Shown piece by piece: positions 25,251-37,021 of a stretch of DNA of 64,000 nt. The position numbers and the translations under genes were made by a program. The stretch lies in the NCBI GenBank assembly GCA_013399305.1, contig VXAI01000092.1, positions 1,045,997 to 1,109,996 of the forward strand. The letters run 5' to 3'. The notes beneath the pieces were generated by a model. It did not search any database. It was not told where the DNA came from and was given only the letters and a program-made list of their open reading frames with translations. This DNA comes from Rostratula benghalensis. Its lineage: Eukaryota > Chordata > Aves > Charadriiformes > Rostratulidae. The first letter of the stretch is position 1. The number at the start of each line of letters is the position of its first letter.

Positions 25251-25675
25251 TCATAGAATCATAGAATGGTTTGGCTTGGAAGGGACCTTAAAAATCATGT
25301 AGTTCCAACCCCCATGCCAACCCCCACTAGACCAGGCTGCTCAAAGCCCCATCCAGCCTGGACTTGAACACTTTCAGGGATGGGGCATCCACAACTTCTC
25401 TGGGCAACCAGTTCCAGTGCCTCACCACCCTCATAGTGAAAATTTCTTCCTGGTATCCAGTCTAAGTTTACCCTCTTCCAGTTTGAAGCCTTTACCACCT
25501 CATTCTGTCACTACATGCCTTGTAAAAAGTCCCTCTCCAGCTTTCTTGTAGGAGCTCTTCAGCTACTGGAAGGTTGCTATGAGATTTCCCTAGAGCCTTC
25601 TCTTCTCCAGGCTGAGCAACTCTGACTCTCCCAGCCTAACTTGCTTTCCTCTGCTGCTCTGCATCCTTGTGGCGA
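25251..25675 (-). mobile_element. CR1 LINE 3' end, younger, 5'-truncated, minus strand
   Basis: The left edge carries two tandem copies of TCATAGAAT, the complement of the CR1 terminal ATTCTATGA octamers. These are followed by GGCTTGGAAGGGACCTTAAA, ACCAGGCTGCTCAAAGCCCC, TTCTCTGGGCAACCAGTTCC and GCCTCACCACCCTCATAGTG, all hallmark avian CR1 3' blocks in minus orientation. The match continues through the CTTCTCCAGGCTGAGCAACTC block at about 25605 and fades near CATCCTTGTGGC at 25661-25672. Only the 3' UTR and extreme C-terminal part are present, typical of truncated CR1 insertion. Divergence is moderate, so it is clearly younger than the copies at 9.1 and 24.0 kb. Confidence 0.93.
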
Positions 25676-26329
25676 TAAAGAGGTGAAGCTTCTTTTTAAT
25701 GGTGTCAATGATCTCAAACCTCTCAGGCCTCTTTACAGCAGCAGCATTTTACATATCCTAACCTACACAGAGCAAGGCTTACTTAGCTTTTAGAGCACTT
25801 GTCACTAATGGGGGTCCTCTGGTCAGCACGGTGGGTTGGTTTGCTGAAGGGTGACACAGGAGACTTTCCCCTCAGAGCAGGATGCGCTGCCTGCACCTTC
25901 CTCAGCTCCCTGGGGGGCGGGTGACCTCTGCCTCCCTCACTTTGTTGTGGTGAGGCTCTGCAGGCTGCTGTCGTTAAAAACCAAACAAAACAAAAGCATT
26001 CTAGTGGATATAAAGGGCGTAGGCATCTGAGACCTTGGGGGTTAAGTGGATGTAGGAGAGAGTGTGTCCTACACAACTGGCTGAAGACTATGAAGAAAGA
26101 GAGAAAGGGAGAGTTGGTGCAGCACTGGAAAAACTGAGCAAGTGACAAATGTTCTCCCTCTTAGTAAATGAGTAAGCAATAAAAGAAAATAAATACAAAT
26201 TCACTCTTTTAACTCAGAGCCAGCTCTTGCTGTCTTCAGTGTGCGGGCTGTTCCCGGGCGCTGCAGCCTCCAGCATCATGCAGTTTTTATGACGTCTCTG
26301 CAGGCACACAGACAAATTTTGAGAAGATC

Positions 26330-26720
26330 ATTGGTTTTATACAGGAGGACACATGAGTTGCTACTGTCTTCTTTGTAAGCTTTACAAAATTGGTGGCAAT
26401 TTTACAAACAAGTCAAAGATCTCAATATTAATATGCCTTAGAGCCACTCAGCAAGTAACGCCTGCCCTTCTAAGGATGGCAATTGATTAAAATAAAATCT
26501 TCCATCAAAAGCCCAAGCAATATCAGTATTAAATCCAACTACTCTGCAACAAATGGCACTTTTTCCTCCTTGTCATTACACTGTAATGGAAAAATAGAGA
26601 TCATATTTTACCTTTTATTAATTTCTCTAGGTTTGATTACATTATCAGTCCCATAAAGGCTATCAGCTGCCACCCAGAGAGAACCAGGTTCATGACATGA
26701 CTGGCTGATACAAATGAGTT
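26330..26720. promoter_or_regulatory. Second candidate conserved regulatory region
   Basis: An AT-rich, repeat-free, ORF-poor stretch with many homeobox-type cores (TTGATTAA near 26484, TTATTAATTT near 26616, TTTGATTACATTA near 26632) and a palindrome CATTACA-C-TGTAATG at 26574-26588. It sits between the CR1 copies and the next featureless stretch. The enhancer role is an inference from texture. Confidence 0.25.
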
Positions 26721-27050
26721 GTGGCTGTGATTGAGAAGTGATGGAGTTAAACCAGTATTTGCTGCCTGAAGAGAGATGCTATTTGCAGAGGAAATTCATT
26801 CCTGTGCAGAGGTGTTTAAATGTGTTTCAAGCACTTAGGATTTTGCGGATGGGTGATTTTCATTCTGTGTGTATTTACCTTCTCTCCTGCTGATACCAGC
26901 TAAAGGAGATCACTGCTGTCAGCTCTGAAGTATCAAAGTGTCTTTGGAGAGGGAAACATCCCCTGTGGCTTCCGTGTTTGCTGCCAGTCTCCCACAGACT
27001 TGCGCACCAGCATGGCAGGTAATGGGGACACACCTGCACCTAGGGTTACA

Positions 27051-27082
27051 GGGGACTACAAGGGACTACAAGGACTACAAGG
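27051..27082. repeat. Three-copy decamer repeat
   Basis: GGGGACTACA, AGGGACTACA and AGGACTACAA follow one another directly. It is a short minisatellite-like array with no known role. Confidence 0.8.
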
Positions 27083-27824
27083 CTGTAGTGATGCTTGTAG
27101 CCTGGAAAAGAGACACTCTGGATTCATATGACATACAAAAGGAATACATTTTACTTGCAGTTGTGCACAGGACAGCACTGCAAAGCAAACACGAACCTTT
27201 CCTCTTATAGCACCCTTTTCTATGTCCAGGTTTTCTGGGTTTCCACCATGACCACAAAGCAGCAAAATGTTAGAAATCCAAGTGTAGGAGTCAAGCAGCA
27301 CCATCAGATGCTATGGGATTTTGGTTTCCTAAATTCTCCAGCTGAGATCAGAGTTGTATTCGAGGACCATGCTATCCCTAGGGATATGGCACTTCAGGCT
27401 GTTGTGCTTTTGCTTGCCAACTCAAAAAGAAGGATAAATTAATCTCTTATGTGCTGTGAATGTGTTCAGTGATTCACCTAACTTGGAAGGAGTTTATGAA
27501 AAGGCTCAGTTCTACAAATATTTATTGCTACATTACTGTGATATTGTTCTGGCAGAAAAAGTTGGCTTCCTATAAATTAGCCAGGACAGAGAAAAATGTC
27601 CTAAACCAAGCTCTTAACTCTAGGTTCTCCTCTGTCTTTTGAGGAGAAAGTAATTATAACAGTTTCTGCTTTTATTTACTCAGGTGTGTATCAGTTGCAG
27701 TCAATGGAGATTTACATAGGGAAAAATGTCATGAGTGAGACCAAACAGGTCAGATAATTCCTGCTGACAGGGTGAGGTCAGTGCTTGCTTTAGCCCTTGC
27801 ACCATACCAACTGCAAAGTATTAG

Positions 27825-27840
27825 TATTATTATTATTATT
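27825..27840. repeat. ATT trinucleotide run
   Basis: Five consecutive ATT units, followed by an AT-rich stretch to about 27858. Confidence 0.85.
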
Positions 27841-29106
27841 ACCATAATATTATTTTTTTCCTCCTGCAAAGTGCATCCACGTGGCAAGACACTGAGTCCA
27901 TTGAAGTAATTTCCAATGTTCCTCTCCTGTGCTCTCCTGTCTCTGCTTCTCTGTCCCTCACTGCACCATCCTAAGATGACTTTTTGTCAAGTGTAAACAT
28001 CAAATTGCTGAGACTTTCTGATTTTGAAGTATCTGCCTTTGACTGTAGGAAGCCATTAAGTACCACTGATTGGCTAAAGAGCCAGGGGGAATGTCAGTAT
28101 TTGTTGATGTGTACCTTATAAAACATTAAGTTAACTTGGAGCTGTGAGAATGTGTAAGTGCTAACACTACGCAGGCGAATGTTGCTGCTGATCCCCCTCT
28201 CTCCCTTGCTCTGCTCACCCCTGGAGGTTTGTAGTGCAACCTTCCACTCCTCGCACCGACAGGCATCCTCTTCAGGATCCAGCTATGTTGATGGAAAAGA
28301 TGCTGCTGGCAGATGTCTGTGTTCTTCATGCCTGCAGCTTGCTTGTGGGGATACAGGTGGAAGTGCTTTGCAGCCTAACATCAGCATTGGCTCAGGCCAG
28401 CAAGTTTTAACTGTTTTCAGTCATCTGGGATGATTTGGATTGTAGAGTCACCCAGGATGGTCTGGACTTACCTGCTTGGAAGGAGGGGAGTCCTCACATC
28501 CCCTTCAGTGCTAACAGTGGGGAGGACAGCAATTACAGCTGCACCCAGACAGGTAGGCTGCGACCCTGAATCTGAACAAGTGCCCTGGCTTAATGGAATC
28601 TCTTTAGAGCTGCTATGATTAAGTCGATGCATTTCTGTACATACAGAATAAGTGTGAAGGCTCACCTGGGCTTGTCACAGTTGCATTGCATGAGAAAGAG
28701 CCTGCACCTTCTTCAAACTGGCATTTTTGGACACTTTTGCAATACTTGCAACTGAGCCCAGTGTTAATCTTGTTTGTTGGCCTTGTAACTGGAAAGAGAC
28801 ACCAGTGGGATGGTTTACACTGGGAAATTACATCATGTTAGAACATGTTGCTCGAGACTCCTGGTGACTACCACAGTGTAATTTCCCATCACAAACAAGG
28901 CCTGTGAGACAGCTGTTGGGAGGCTGAGCATCAGCAGACCGGGCTGATCCTGCTCCTGTCTGAGCTCCCTGGGCAGTGGGTGACTCAGCCACACGCCGCA
29001 GGCACCACACCAGGGCAGGGCTGAGCCTCAGCCCTCAGCATCATTCCAATGGCATGGTGCAGGCATGCTGAGTGGTTTTGTTTGCTGGCTGTAAGTGCCA
29101 ACAAGC

Positions 29107-29136
29107 TTTTTTATTATTATTTATTTATTTATTTTT
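29107..29136. repeat. TTA/TTTA-rich simple repeat
   Basis: T-run, TTA units and TTTA units in succession. Ordinary low-complexity AT DNA. Confidence 0.8.
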
Positions 29137-32100
29137 AAAGAAGACCTTCAGAGAATTAGATCATGCTCTTTTTTCACAGTCCCAAGACAGGCAAAATCTC
29201 CCCTCTTCTTCCAATAGCTTTGGCAGGCTGCAGCCAAGATCAGAATAAGAAAGTGTCAATTAACAGACTGAGTATGCTCAGTTCTGTGACTGAATGGGCA
29301 GTCAGTGGTTTTAGGCAAGAATAAAAATGGCAAAGCATTGTGCAGGCTTTGAAGCTTCATTATTCAAAATTCAAAAAGCAAGGGTTCATTGGCTTCCTGC
29401 CTTTAGGCAGCTATGAAGAAATTAAAAATAGCACCTACTTGAACTGTTAATTTAAAATTTAAATGTGAGCCTATGATTTAATTGCATATAAGGAAAAGTT
29501 AAATACCAAAACATCATTGGTTTTATTTCATATTAGGTTAATTATTCCCAGGTCATGCCAAAATGTTCAGCTCGTATCTCTTTAGTCACCCTGTGCACAT
29601 GCTCCATCACATTACACAGGGCCTTGTTGAGGGGTGGTGGTCGTGGGATTCTTAAGAAAACTTGAAGTAAGGAGTTATTTTTGCATACTGTAGTGTGTGC
29701 ATATTTTATAGGGTGAAGTAGGAGATTTTTACATCAAGATAAGGGTAACTGCAAGCAGAAAATCTATAAATCTAACCCAGAGGGAAAAAAAAGGGGGGGA
29801 AAAAAAGTCTTCAGCCAGATTGGCTTGTGTCTCTGATTTTCCACGGGGCTGCAGTTTGCAAGGGCTGAAGTGGGAGGAAGGAAGGAGTGTGCAGCCTGGG
29901 CTGAGGTCAGAGGGATCTGGAGAACAGGAAAATCCTTCCAGTTGCAGTCCCCATTAGATTGCTGTAAGTCATCTGTAAAACCTCAGGACCAGACACTTTA
30001 GGATCAGCTTTTGTTCATGGACAAAGTTTGGATAATTGACAGTTGAGCAGAGGAAATCTAGATTACCTTTGGAAGTGAAAAAATTCAAACATTAAAAGGT
30101 GGTAAAGTGGGGACAGCCCTTGACATCGGAGATGTCCACTTTGGACAGAGGGCGCTCTTTTGGTTCAGCACAACACATAGGCTTGTTTCCTGCTCATCTC
30201 TGTTACTTAGGTCTACATCCCAGCACTAAAGGTCCTGTGGAAAGCAGATAGTGATTTCAGAGCCTTTGGTGTCCGATGGAGTACCTCGAAGTGATAATAT
30301 TTTCAAGATGAGGTGTACAAAGCCAGGCCCCTATGTAGCAATGCTGTATGAACTACCCACAATGAAAGCCTATGAAACCTCTAGTCACTTGAAAGTTTTT
30401 GTCTAGCATTATTCTCCATTGGCTAAATGGGAAGAATAAACTGTGGGTAAGAGTTTAGGCTACGTAGGGACACAAGTCTTTCTCTTAATTTAAAATCACT
30501 TCCCTTTCAATTCCTGTGTACTTTTTCCCTTGTGGTTAGTATCACACAGGATTTTACTGAGAAGAAGCTCACAATGAGCTGCCTCAAATAAAACTAAGGA
30601 GGAAATTTCTCTCTGACAGTTCAGCAGCACCAGCATGTGCTGGAAAATAAGCACGCACCACCAGAGGGTATGCCTCACATGGGGAATCCTAAACAAACCA
30701 ACCACTTTTAACGTGACCGCACGCAGAGATCTAACATGATTTCAGAGTAGCTGCTTTCAGTACCTTGGAGCATTGAACCAAACTGCACAGAGCAAAGAGA
30801 AGTTGCTCCATGTGAAAATCATTATTAGGGGAAAGAATTATCGCTTGGTCATGTTTGTACACTGGAGTCTTGGTGCGTGCTGGGGAATTGTAGGTGCTAC
30901 CAGAATGTAAGTTTTTAACAGTGACAGACACCAAATACACCCTTCTTTGTTGAAAATATGAGGATTAGAGGAATCTGTATTCACATCTTCAAATAACACG
31001 AAATTGAGCTACTGGTACTGAGCTAATTTATTACAAAAGCTTGATACTTGCAACATGCTATTTAAAACAACTGACAACACTTTCAAGCTATATCCGAGGT
31101 TGATGGGTGACTTAAAAAAGCTAAAGTCTGGCAAATATGTTTTCTATTGAAATTTTTCAAATGAAAAATGAAAAATTTGGGTTTTTTCACTCTTTTTTGT
31201 GGCAAGATATTCCTTTCTGGACAATTTTGAAATGTTCATTTGGAAACCTGAGACTGCATTGTGTTTTTCATTAGGTATAAAAGGGGGGAAAAAAAAGCAC
31301 CATTGCGAAAAACAAAAGTATTCATTGGCCAAGCAGCTTTACCAGTGCTATGATGGTTAATGATAGGAAATTCACATTCTGTTATAGGTAAGGCAAAAGC
31401 AGGTAAAGGTCATTTCAGACCACTTGGACCCGAAACTCTGTGCAGCACTACTATACCCATGAAAGTTAAAGTCCAACCTGATCTCCGTCCCCTGCACCGT
31501 ACAGCTCTGCAGCGTGCCAGGCAGCCTCTCCAGCCGGCTGTAGCCGAAGCTGCTGTGCAGCAATTCCAGCTGAAAACTGAAAGACAGTGTGTCCCAAATC
31601 CCTCTTCCCTCCTGTCACCAGGGATGGGCATGCCTGTCTGGTCTAGGAAGAGCTGTGACATTGGCATGGTGGGCCTGCCCACCAATCCTGCCCATTGGGA
31701 TTTCTTATCTCCCAAACTAAGTCTGCAATCTTTTTAGCAAGCAATCAGAACATTTTTTTTCTTCTTCTTCCTTTTTAGTAGTCTGTCTTCATTTGGATTT
31801 TCAAAAGTAGCAAACTCAGGAGCTGGGCAGGTTAAATAAATGCAATCTTAGAACCACAGGTTTAATGGCATAATCCCTCCTTTGCCATTCCTATATCCCA
31901 GGACAGAGGGTGAAAGTGGAGATGCAGACAGACAAAAGATTCATCCTGAAGGATAACACAAAAATAAGACAAGACTTTACCGAAATGGCAACACAGCTTG
32001 TATCCAATGTATAAAGTTAAGGGAAACCTGTTAAAGCCTTCAAACCCCAAAGTACCATTTCTCAAAGAGAATCTAAATCACCCTTGAGGAAAAAGGAAAA

Positions 32101-34254
32101 AAAATGAAACCTCCTCAAAATGCCAAAGACGTAACATCCCCTCTGGCTTACAGTTTCTATCTGTATCTCAGCTATTTATAAATACAATCTCCACGGTTTC
32201 TGTCATAAGTTTCAGTTACATGTCCTGCACGAGCAAACTAGTGGATACAAGCCTGATCTGTATAACCATGGCGATAAGTGAAGGTATCTGTGCACACCAT
32301 GCTTATTTAAATAACAAGAATTGCCTCATTTGATTTATAAAGAGATGAGTAGGTTTTGTGCATGAAACTCTGCTAATAGTTGAAAAAACCTGTTCTGCTA
32401 CGGACTGGAAATGGGCTCTCCCCACCCACACAGGCATCTGGGATTTGATCACCGACCTTTAGGAGAAACCCACAAAACCTATTCCACTTGGGAGAGAGTG
32501 TTACAGGGAAAAGGAAAACGTTGCATACTTGAGATTTGGGTGGAATCCATTTACTCCACATGTGCAAAGACTGGATGAGGAACTGGAGGATCCTCAACAA
32601 CCAAACTGAAATTTCTCCATGTGTTAGACACACAAGCTACTCTTGATTGAAATTCTGTACATCTTTTCTTTATAGAATATGTTTCCTTGTCTGGTAGAGC
32701 TTGATTTCAATTTATACTGCTTTTTTTTTTTCTTTCCATCATGTTCAAATCTATAATAAACAGTCTGTAAACCCTGTATCGCAAATGGCTTTCTAATAAT
32801 AAAAAAGGTATTTTCAGAAGTAAGATCAGTTCCTCATGTCTAAGTTGAAAAAGGGACATTGTCATGCACTCCGAGGTAAGAAAAATAAAATATCTATTCA
32901 TCTTAAAATTATTATGATATGTAAAAAAAATATAATAAATACAGGAAGGAATGTTCTACAGAGTCTAAATAAGGAGCCTAATTTCTGGCAAGGAAAGAAA
33001 TACTTTCTCCAAAGGAAGTTAAAACTCATGGAGCATCCCTGATGGAGGTATTTTTTATATGAATTGTTTTTAAGCACTTGAATACACATTCTAACAAAAC
33101 TGTCTAGGTCTAGAAAAACCCCAAATCACCAGCAAAATGTGCATTTTCTCCACTAATTAACTTAGCTGCTTCTTCTGTGAAGCTTTTAAAATTCATCATT
33201 TGCCTGAATAAAATGTAACCTACCCTCCCCCAAAGGGAAAAACCCTGTTTATTTATATCGTGATAGTATTCCTCACCAAAGCAAACATCTGCATTTCTGC
33301 AGCAAATTCTTCAGGGAGCTCTACTTGCTCTTTCAGGAAACATCTGTGTCAATACACCTCACCGAAGATGTTCTCTGTGAAAGAAATCTATCACCATGTC
33401 CTTGATTTATTATTATTTACTGCTGTGCTCTCCAAATATTCCAAAAAGTTTATCTCCATCTCTTAAAGTCTGTACCGGTTTTGTTTGCTTGAAAGGTTTT
33501 ACAAGCAGCTTTTCCAAAACAGTGCAGTGAGTGTTGCTGTAGTTAAAGCAAAAAACATTGGACTTTGATTTTTGGCATTTATAAAAGCTAGTTTATAATC
33601 AAGATATCTTATCCGTTCTTAGAAGGCAAAGCGGTACATTTATGAAAACAGAACTTCTAAGGAAATAAACCTATTGGATCAATTTAAAATGCAAAGACAT
33701 AAAAATATTTTGTCCTTTGTAATGTGAAGAAAGCTTGTTTCCAATTTATCAAATATTTTAACAAGCAATACTGTGTATATACAAGCTTTGTGATATCAAT
33801 TGACTGGTTATTAAACATATTTGAGCTCTTCTCTCACTCCTAGTACACTCTCACACACACAAACATATGTGAAATTCATGTTAACAATTTATTTCTTGGA
33901 GGGAAGAAACCAGTGCTTTCTCAGTCCACTTATCCTGGAGGTTGCCTCAGGTTATTTTAGTTTTTATGTTTAATATTGCAGGGATTTGATGGATTTACAA
34001 AAATACCATAATTTTTATTTTTAAATCACTTCTTTTTTTTTTCCCCAAATGCATCCAATCCAGATCGGACCTTATCATACTCTGTTTCAGTTCACTGCCA
34101 CCATATGTAAGTGTTGTCAAGGCTGTAGTACATCAAGCATCTGGCTCCAGAGCTGGCTTCACCATGGTTTTGGAATACAGATTTTATAATATGCAGTTTC
34201 CTTCCTCTGAAGTCAATGGGCTATTCAATGGAATAAGGTTTCTGAGGCACAGTT

Positions 34255-34345
34255 CAGATCTTCAAAGGCACATAGGCACCTAAATCTTCTTTAGGGATAT
34301 TCCACTGATTTGAAGAGAGGCGCTTGCCTTATTCCCTTCAAAGGT
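34255..34345. mobile_element. Decayed hairpin-type MITE fossil
   Basis: The left part reads CAGATCTTCAAAGGCACATA followed by GGCACCTAAATC. The right part ends with TTCCACTGATTTGAAG, GGCGCTTGCC and CTTCAAAGG. Together they resemble a palindromic ancient amniote repeat in which a TTCAAAGG...TAGGCACCTAA arm faces its inverted copy across a short centre. The arms are degraded here. The identification comes from memory of such repeats in turtle and crocodilian DNA. Confidence 0.42.
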
Positions 34346-36439
34346 GGGGGGTTTCCCCAAACTATAGCTACAGCCAGGTTAAACAGGCACTCAGTTACTC
34401 CTCAGAAAATCTCATGATTACTCATGATTACTTGTCCTCTAGCCTTACTGCTGGGCAGCTAACATAAGACAGAGGCAGGACGTGCCCTTCTTTAGGTGAG
34501 GTTCCATTGACGCAAACAGAGCCATCCTCAAGTTGCTCCAGCTCATGCCCTGGATGAGATTGAGAGACCTGATGGATTTTTTGCCCTTGTATTGTCTGAT
34601 GTTCTGTGATGTTTCTGCATGCACATGTGCAGTGAGCTTGCTGCACAGATGGTCTGCATACATGTGCCTGTGGTATGGACATCTGATGCTTCTGGGAGGC
34701 ATCAGAGTGGCTGAGCAGTAACAAAGCAGCTGAATAGCACGTAGGCAAGGGCGTTGATGGTGTCCAGAAGCACTGTGCTTTTTGTGTCTTCCCTATGAAC
34801 GAGCGACCTGGGAAGCTGCCCCAAAGCAGCAGACCTGCTGTGTTGGTGCGTGGTGACAACAGCACGTGCCTGCAGCAGAATTTATCTGCTGCAGCGCAGT
34901 AGCCACGGCTGTGAAGTCTGGAGGGGTGCCAGTACACTTGGAGCTATTGTACTGGACCTTCAACCAAAGCTGCTGTACACCCAGAAAGTCAGCCAAACAC
35001 AGCAAAATCCTCAAAACTAAAATTAAATCTCCTAGAGAGAAAAAGAAGATGTGTGTTGGAACACTCAACTGTATGGCATTTTGACTCTCAGCTCCAGAGG
35101 AACATCACCTTGCTCGGCTGTCCCTTGGTCTTTGGCTATCTGATTTAGACTTGTACTTTCTGATAGCTCAGTGTTTTCTGACTTCTTGGGATGTGTGGAC
35201 AGTGGCAGATTTAGATCAAAATTTACAGTGGCAGAATAACAGCTTCAGCTCTATACATGTTCATTAAGAAAAGCAGTTTTGAAAGGGCCTTTCAGGCCAA
35301 AGCTTTGTTGCTTTAGCTGCTTTAAAATGTGCATATGACTGCAGGAAAAGATACAATATGTGCGCAGCTGTAGCAAAATGTAAATTGTCAAGTCAGAAGG
35401 ACGTAGACTGGGCAGGTTTGGTTGTATTACAGGTTCTGCCATAAGACAGGTGAGAAGAGAAAGGGAAGGAACCTGACTGCAGTTTCTCAAAGGTTTACCC
35501 TTATTCTGAAGAGCTGTGTCATTGATTTCAATAGGGAAAAAAAAAAAAAAAAAAAAAAAAAGGCCTCATATATAGATTATAACAAAAAACTTGTTTTAAG
35601 CAGGTATTGAACTGGGTGATCCAAAGGACAGCTTTGGCTTTCTGGTGTTTGCCAGAGTGGGAAAGAGTACATCAGGAAAAAAATAATCACACTGCAGTTT
35701 TCCCGCTACTCATATTTTTTCCCCCTAAGTCATCAGCAACCACTGTGTGCTCACCTCCTTCAGCCACACCTCACAGGCAATTTATTTCAGCTAATCCCTG
35801 CCATAATTTTTCCCACAGCAAAGCTGATCCAGTACATCATTTCCATGAGACAGAAGGCAGTTTTATCACTGCTCACTTCTCAGAGGTCTTCGACACTTGC
35901 TTTTAATCATATAGTGTATGCTGACATCTGGTGGCATTCCGTAACCAAATCTTTGTTAAACAAATAAGTTTTGGTTTTAAGCGGTCTGCATTCTTATTTT
36001 CCTCTAGTTGGGTCCAGAAAGAAGTTTTCTCCTAGATCACTTCAGACTAGAAATTAGTCTAATGAACACATACGGGACCGGCACAGTCCTGGAACTTGTG
36101 AGACACTTCCATGGGCACTGGCCTGCAGGTAAGGAAGGAACCATCAGCCAAGGGACCTGACTGCATTCAAACACAGTCCTTCCAGCACAAAATAGAGCAA
36201 ACAGCATCTTAACATTCCCCTTTCTGAATGCAGAGAATCACTGCACTAAAAAGGAGTGATGCAAAACTACCATGGGCTTTAGCAGGAACAGAGCCACCGT
36301 AAAGTCTTAGGTGGTAACACTTCTCCTGGAAATTATTTTATCTTTATTTCAAATTGGAGAAAAAGAAGCAAAGTGACACGTATGAACAGCGAGTGAGATG
36401 TACCAAAACCTTGTTTCATGGCAAGTGAGAATAAGTAGC
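34346..36439. other. Gene-free stretch
   Basis: Includes the longest ATG-initiated frame in the window, 169 codons on the minus strand at 34428-34937. It has no domain or exon logic I can recognise. Also contains the A25 run. Confidence 0.5.
35537..35561. repeat. Homopolymer A run of 25
   Basis: Twenty-five A residues, the longest homopolymer seen in the window. No retrogene or element body was recognised to the left, and no target duplication was found, so a retroposed tail is not supported. Confidence 0.9.
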
Positions 36440-36900
36440 ATAGAGTCAGCTGTCATGGTTTAGAAGACATCCGTGATGTAGCTGTTCCATTAAAATTTGG
36501 ATTAAAATCATGTTTAAATTTAATTTCCTCCAGTCCTTATCCTGCTTTTGATTAGTTTTAAGAGCAGTTGATGGTCTTGTGATTTGAAGATTTTGCATTT
36601 TAAATTTTGTGTACATGGTCTGGAATTTTATGTGAAATTGTCGGTTTGATCTTTGACCCCTGTTTACTACAGTCCTGATTTGCCACTAATTTGATAGCAA
36701 GCCATAAGGGCCTACTGTAAACAAGCTGCTCACTTTACATAGCTATGTTTGGCTCCTAAATGAAGAAGTATGTATGGAATATACATAGGGTACTGTAGCC
36801 TCCTAAAGAAATAATAAAAAACACATCACTGCTTAGCTCTCCAGGTAACGTTTACATTTGGAGAAAATAAGTTGCATGCCTAATAGAGAGAGAAAATGCA
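36440..36900. promoter_or_regulatory. Candidate enhancer with abutting HNF4-type and FOX-type sites
   Basis: TGATCTTTGACCCC at 36647-36660 is a near-consensus DR1 site (HNF4/COUP-TF class). It is followed without a gap by TGTTTAC at 36661-36667, a forkhead core. A second full forkhead site, TGTAAACA, lies at 36716-36723. The surrounding sequence is repeat-free. HNF4 and FOXA often co-occupy liver and gut enhancers. Binding here is inferred only from the motifs. Confidence 0.3.
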
Positions 36901-36965
36901 ATTCTTATCCATATTTGGTTTGTTTGTTTCAAATTGTTCTTTAAAGTATTTGAGAACTCAGGCTG

Positions 36966-37021
36966 TCTCTTTTGATGTCAGTGGGAACTTTGCCAGTGAT
37001 TTCAAAAGGATCAGGATTAAG
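36966..37021. repeat. Ancient amniote repeat fragment
   Basis: The run TTTGATGTCAGTGGGAACTT, then TTGCCAGTGATTTC and AAAGGATCAGGATTAA, resembles the widespread TTGACTTCAATGGGAGTTTTGCC...GGATCAGG motif of old reptile and bird interspersed repeats. It is short and diverged, so the class is not assigned. Confidence 0.33.

Larger units (their letters stand above)
26721..34254. other. Gene-free stretch
   Basis: Contains the small simple repeats at 27.05, 27.83 and 29.11 kb and an A/G-run near 29.79 kb. The plus frame at 31360-31737 has no recognisable domain. Confidence 0.55.

Noticed and set aside
27690..27730. CAGTCAATGGAGATTTACA as another ancient repeat fragment
   Set aside because: Too short and too diverged to support a call.
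30144..30156. CAGAGGGCGC as a CTCF site
   Set aside because: Only the right half of the motif matches; the CCA left half is absent.
34428..34937. Longest open frame in the window, 169 codons on the minus strand
   Set aside because: Cys/His/Ser-rich sequence with no recognisable domain and a mixed texture. An open frame of this length is plausible by chance in 64 kb of six frames.
35537..35561. A25 run as the tail of a processed retrocopy
   Set aside because: No gene-like body or target-site duplication was recognisable next to it.
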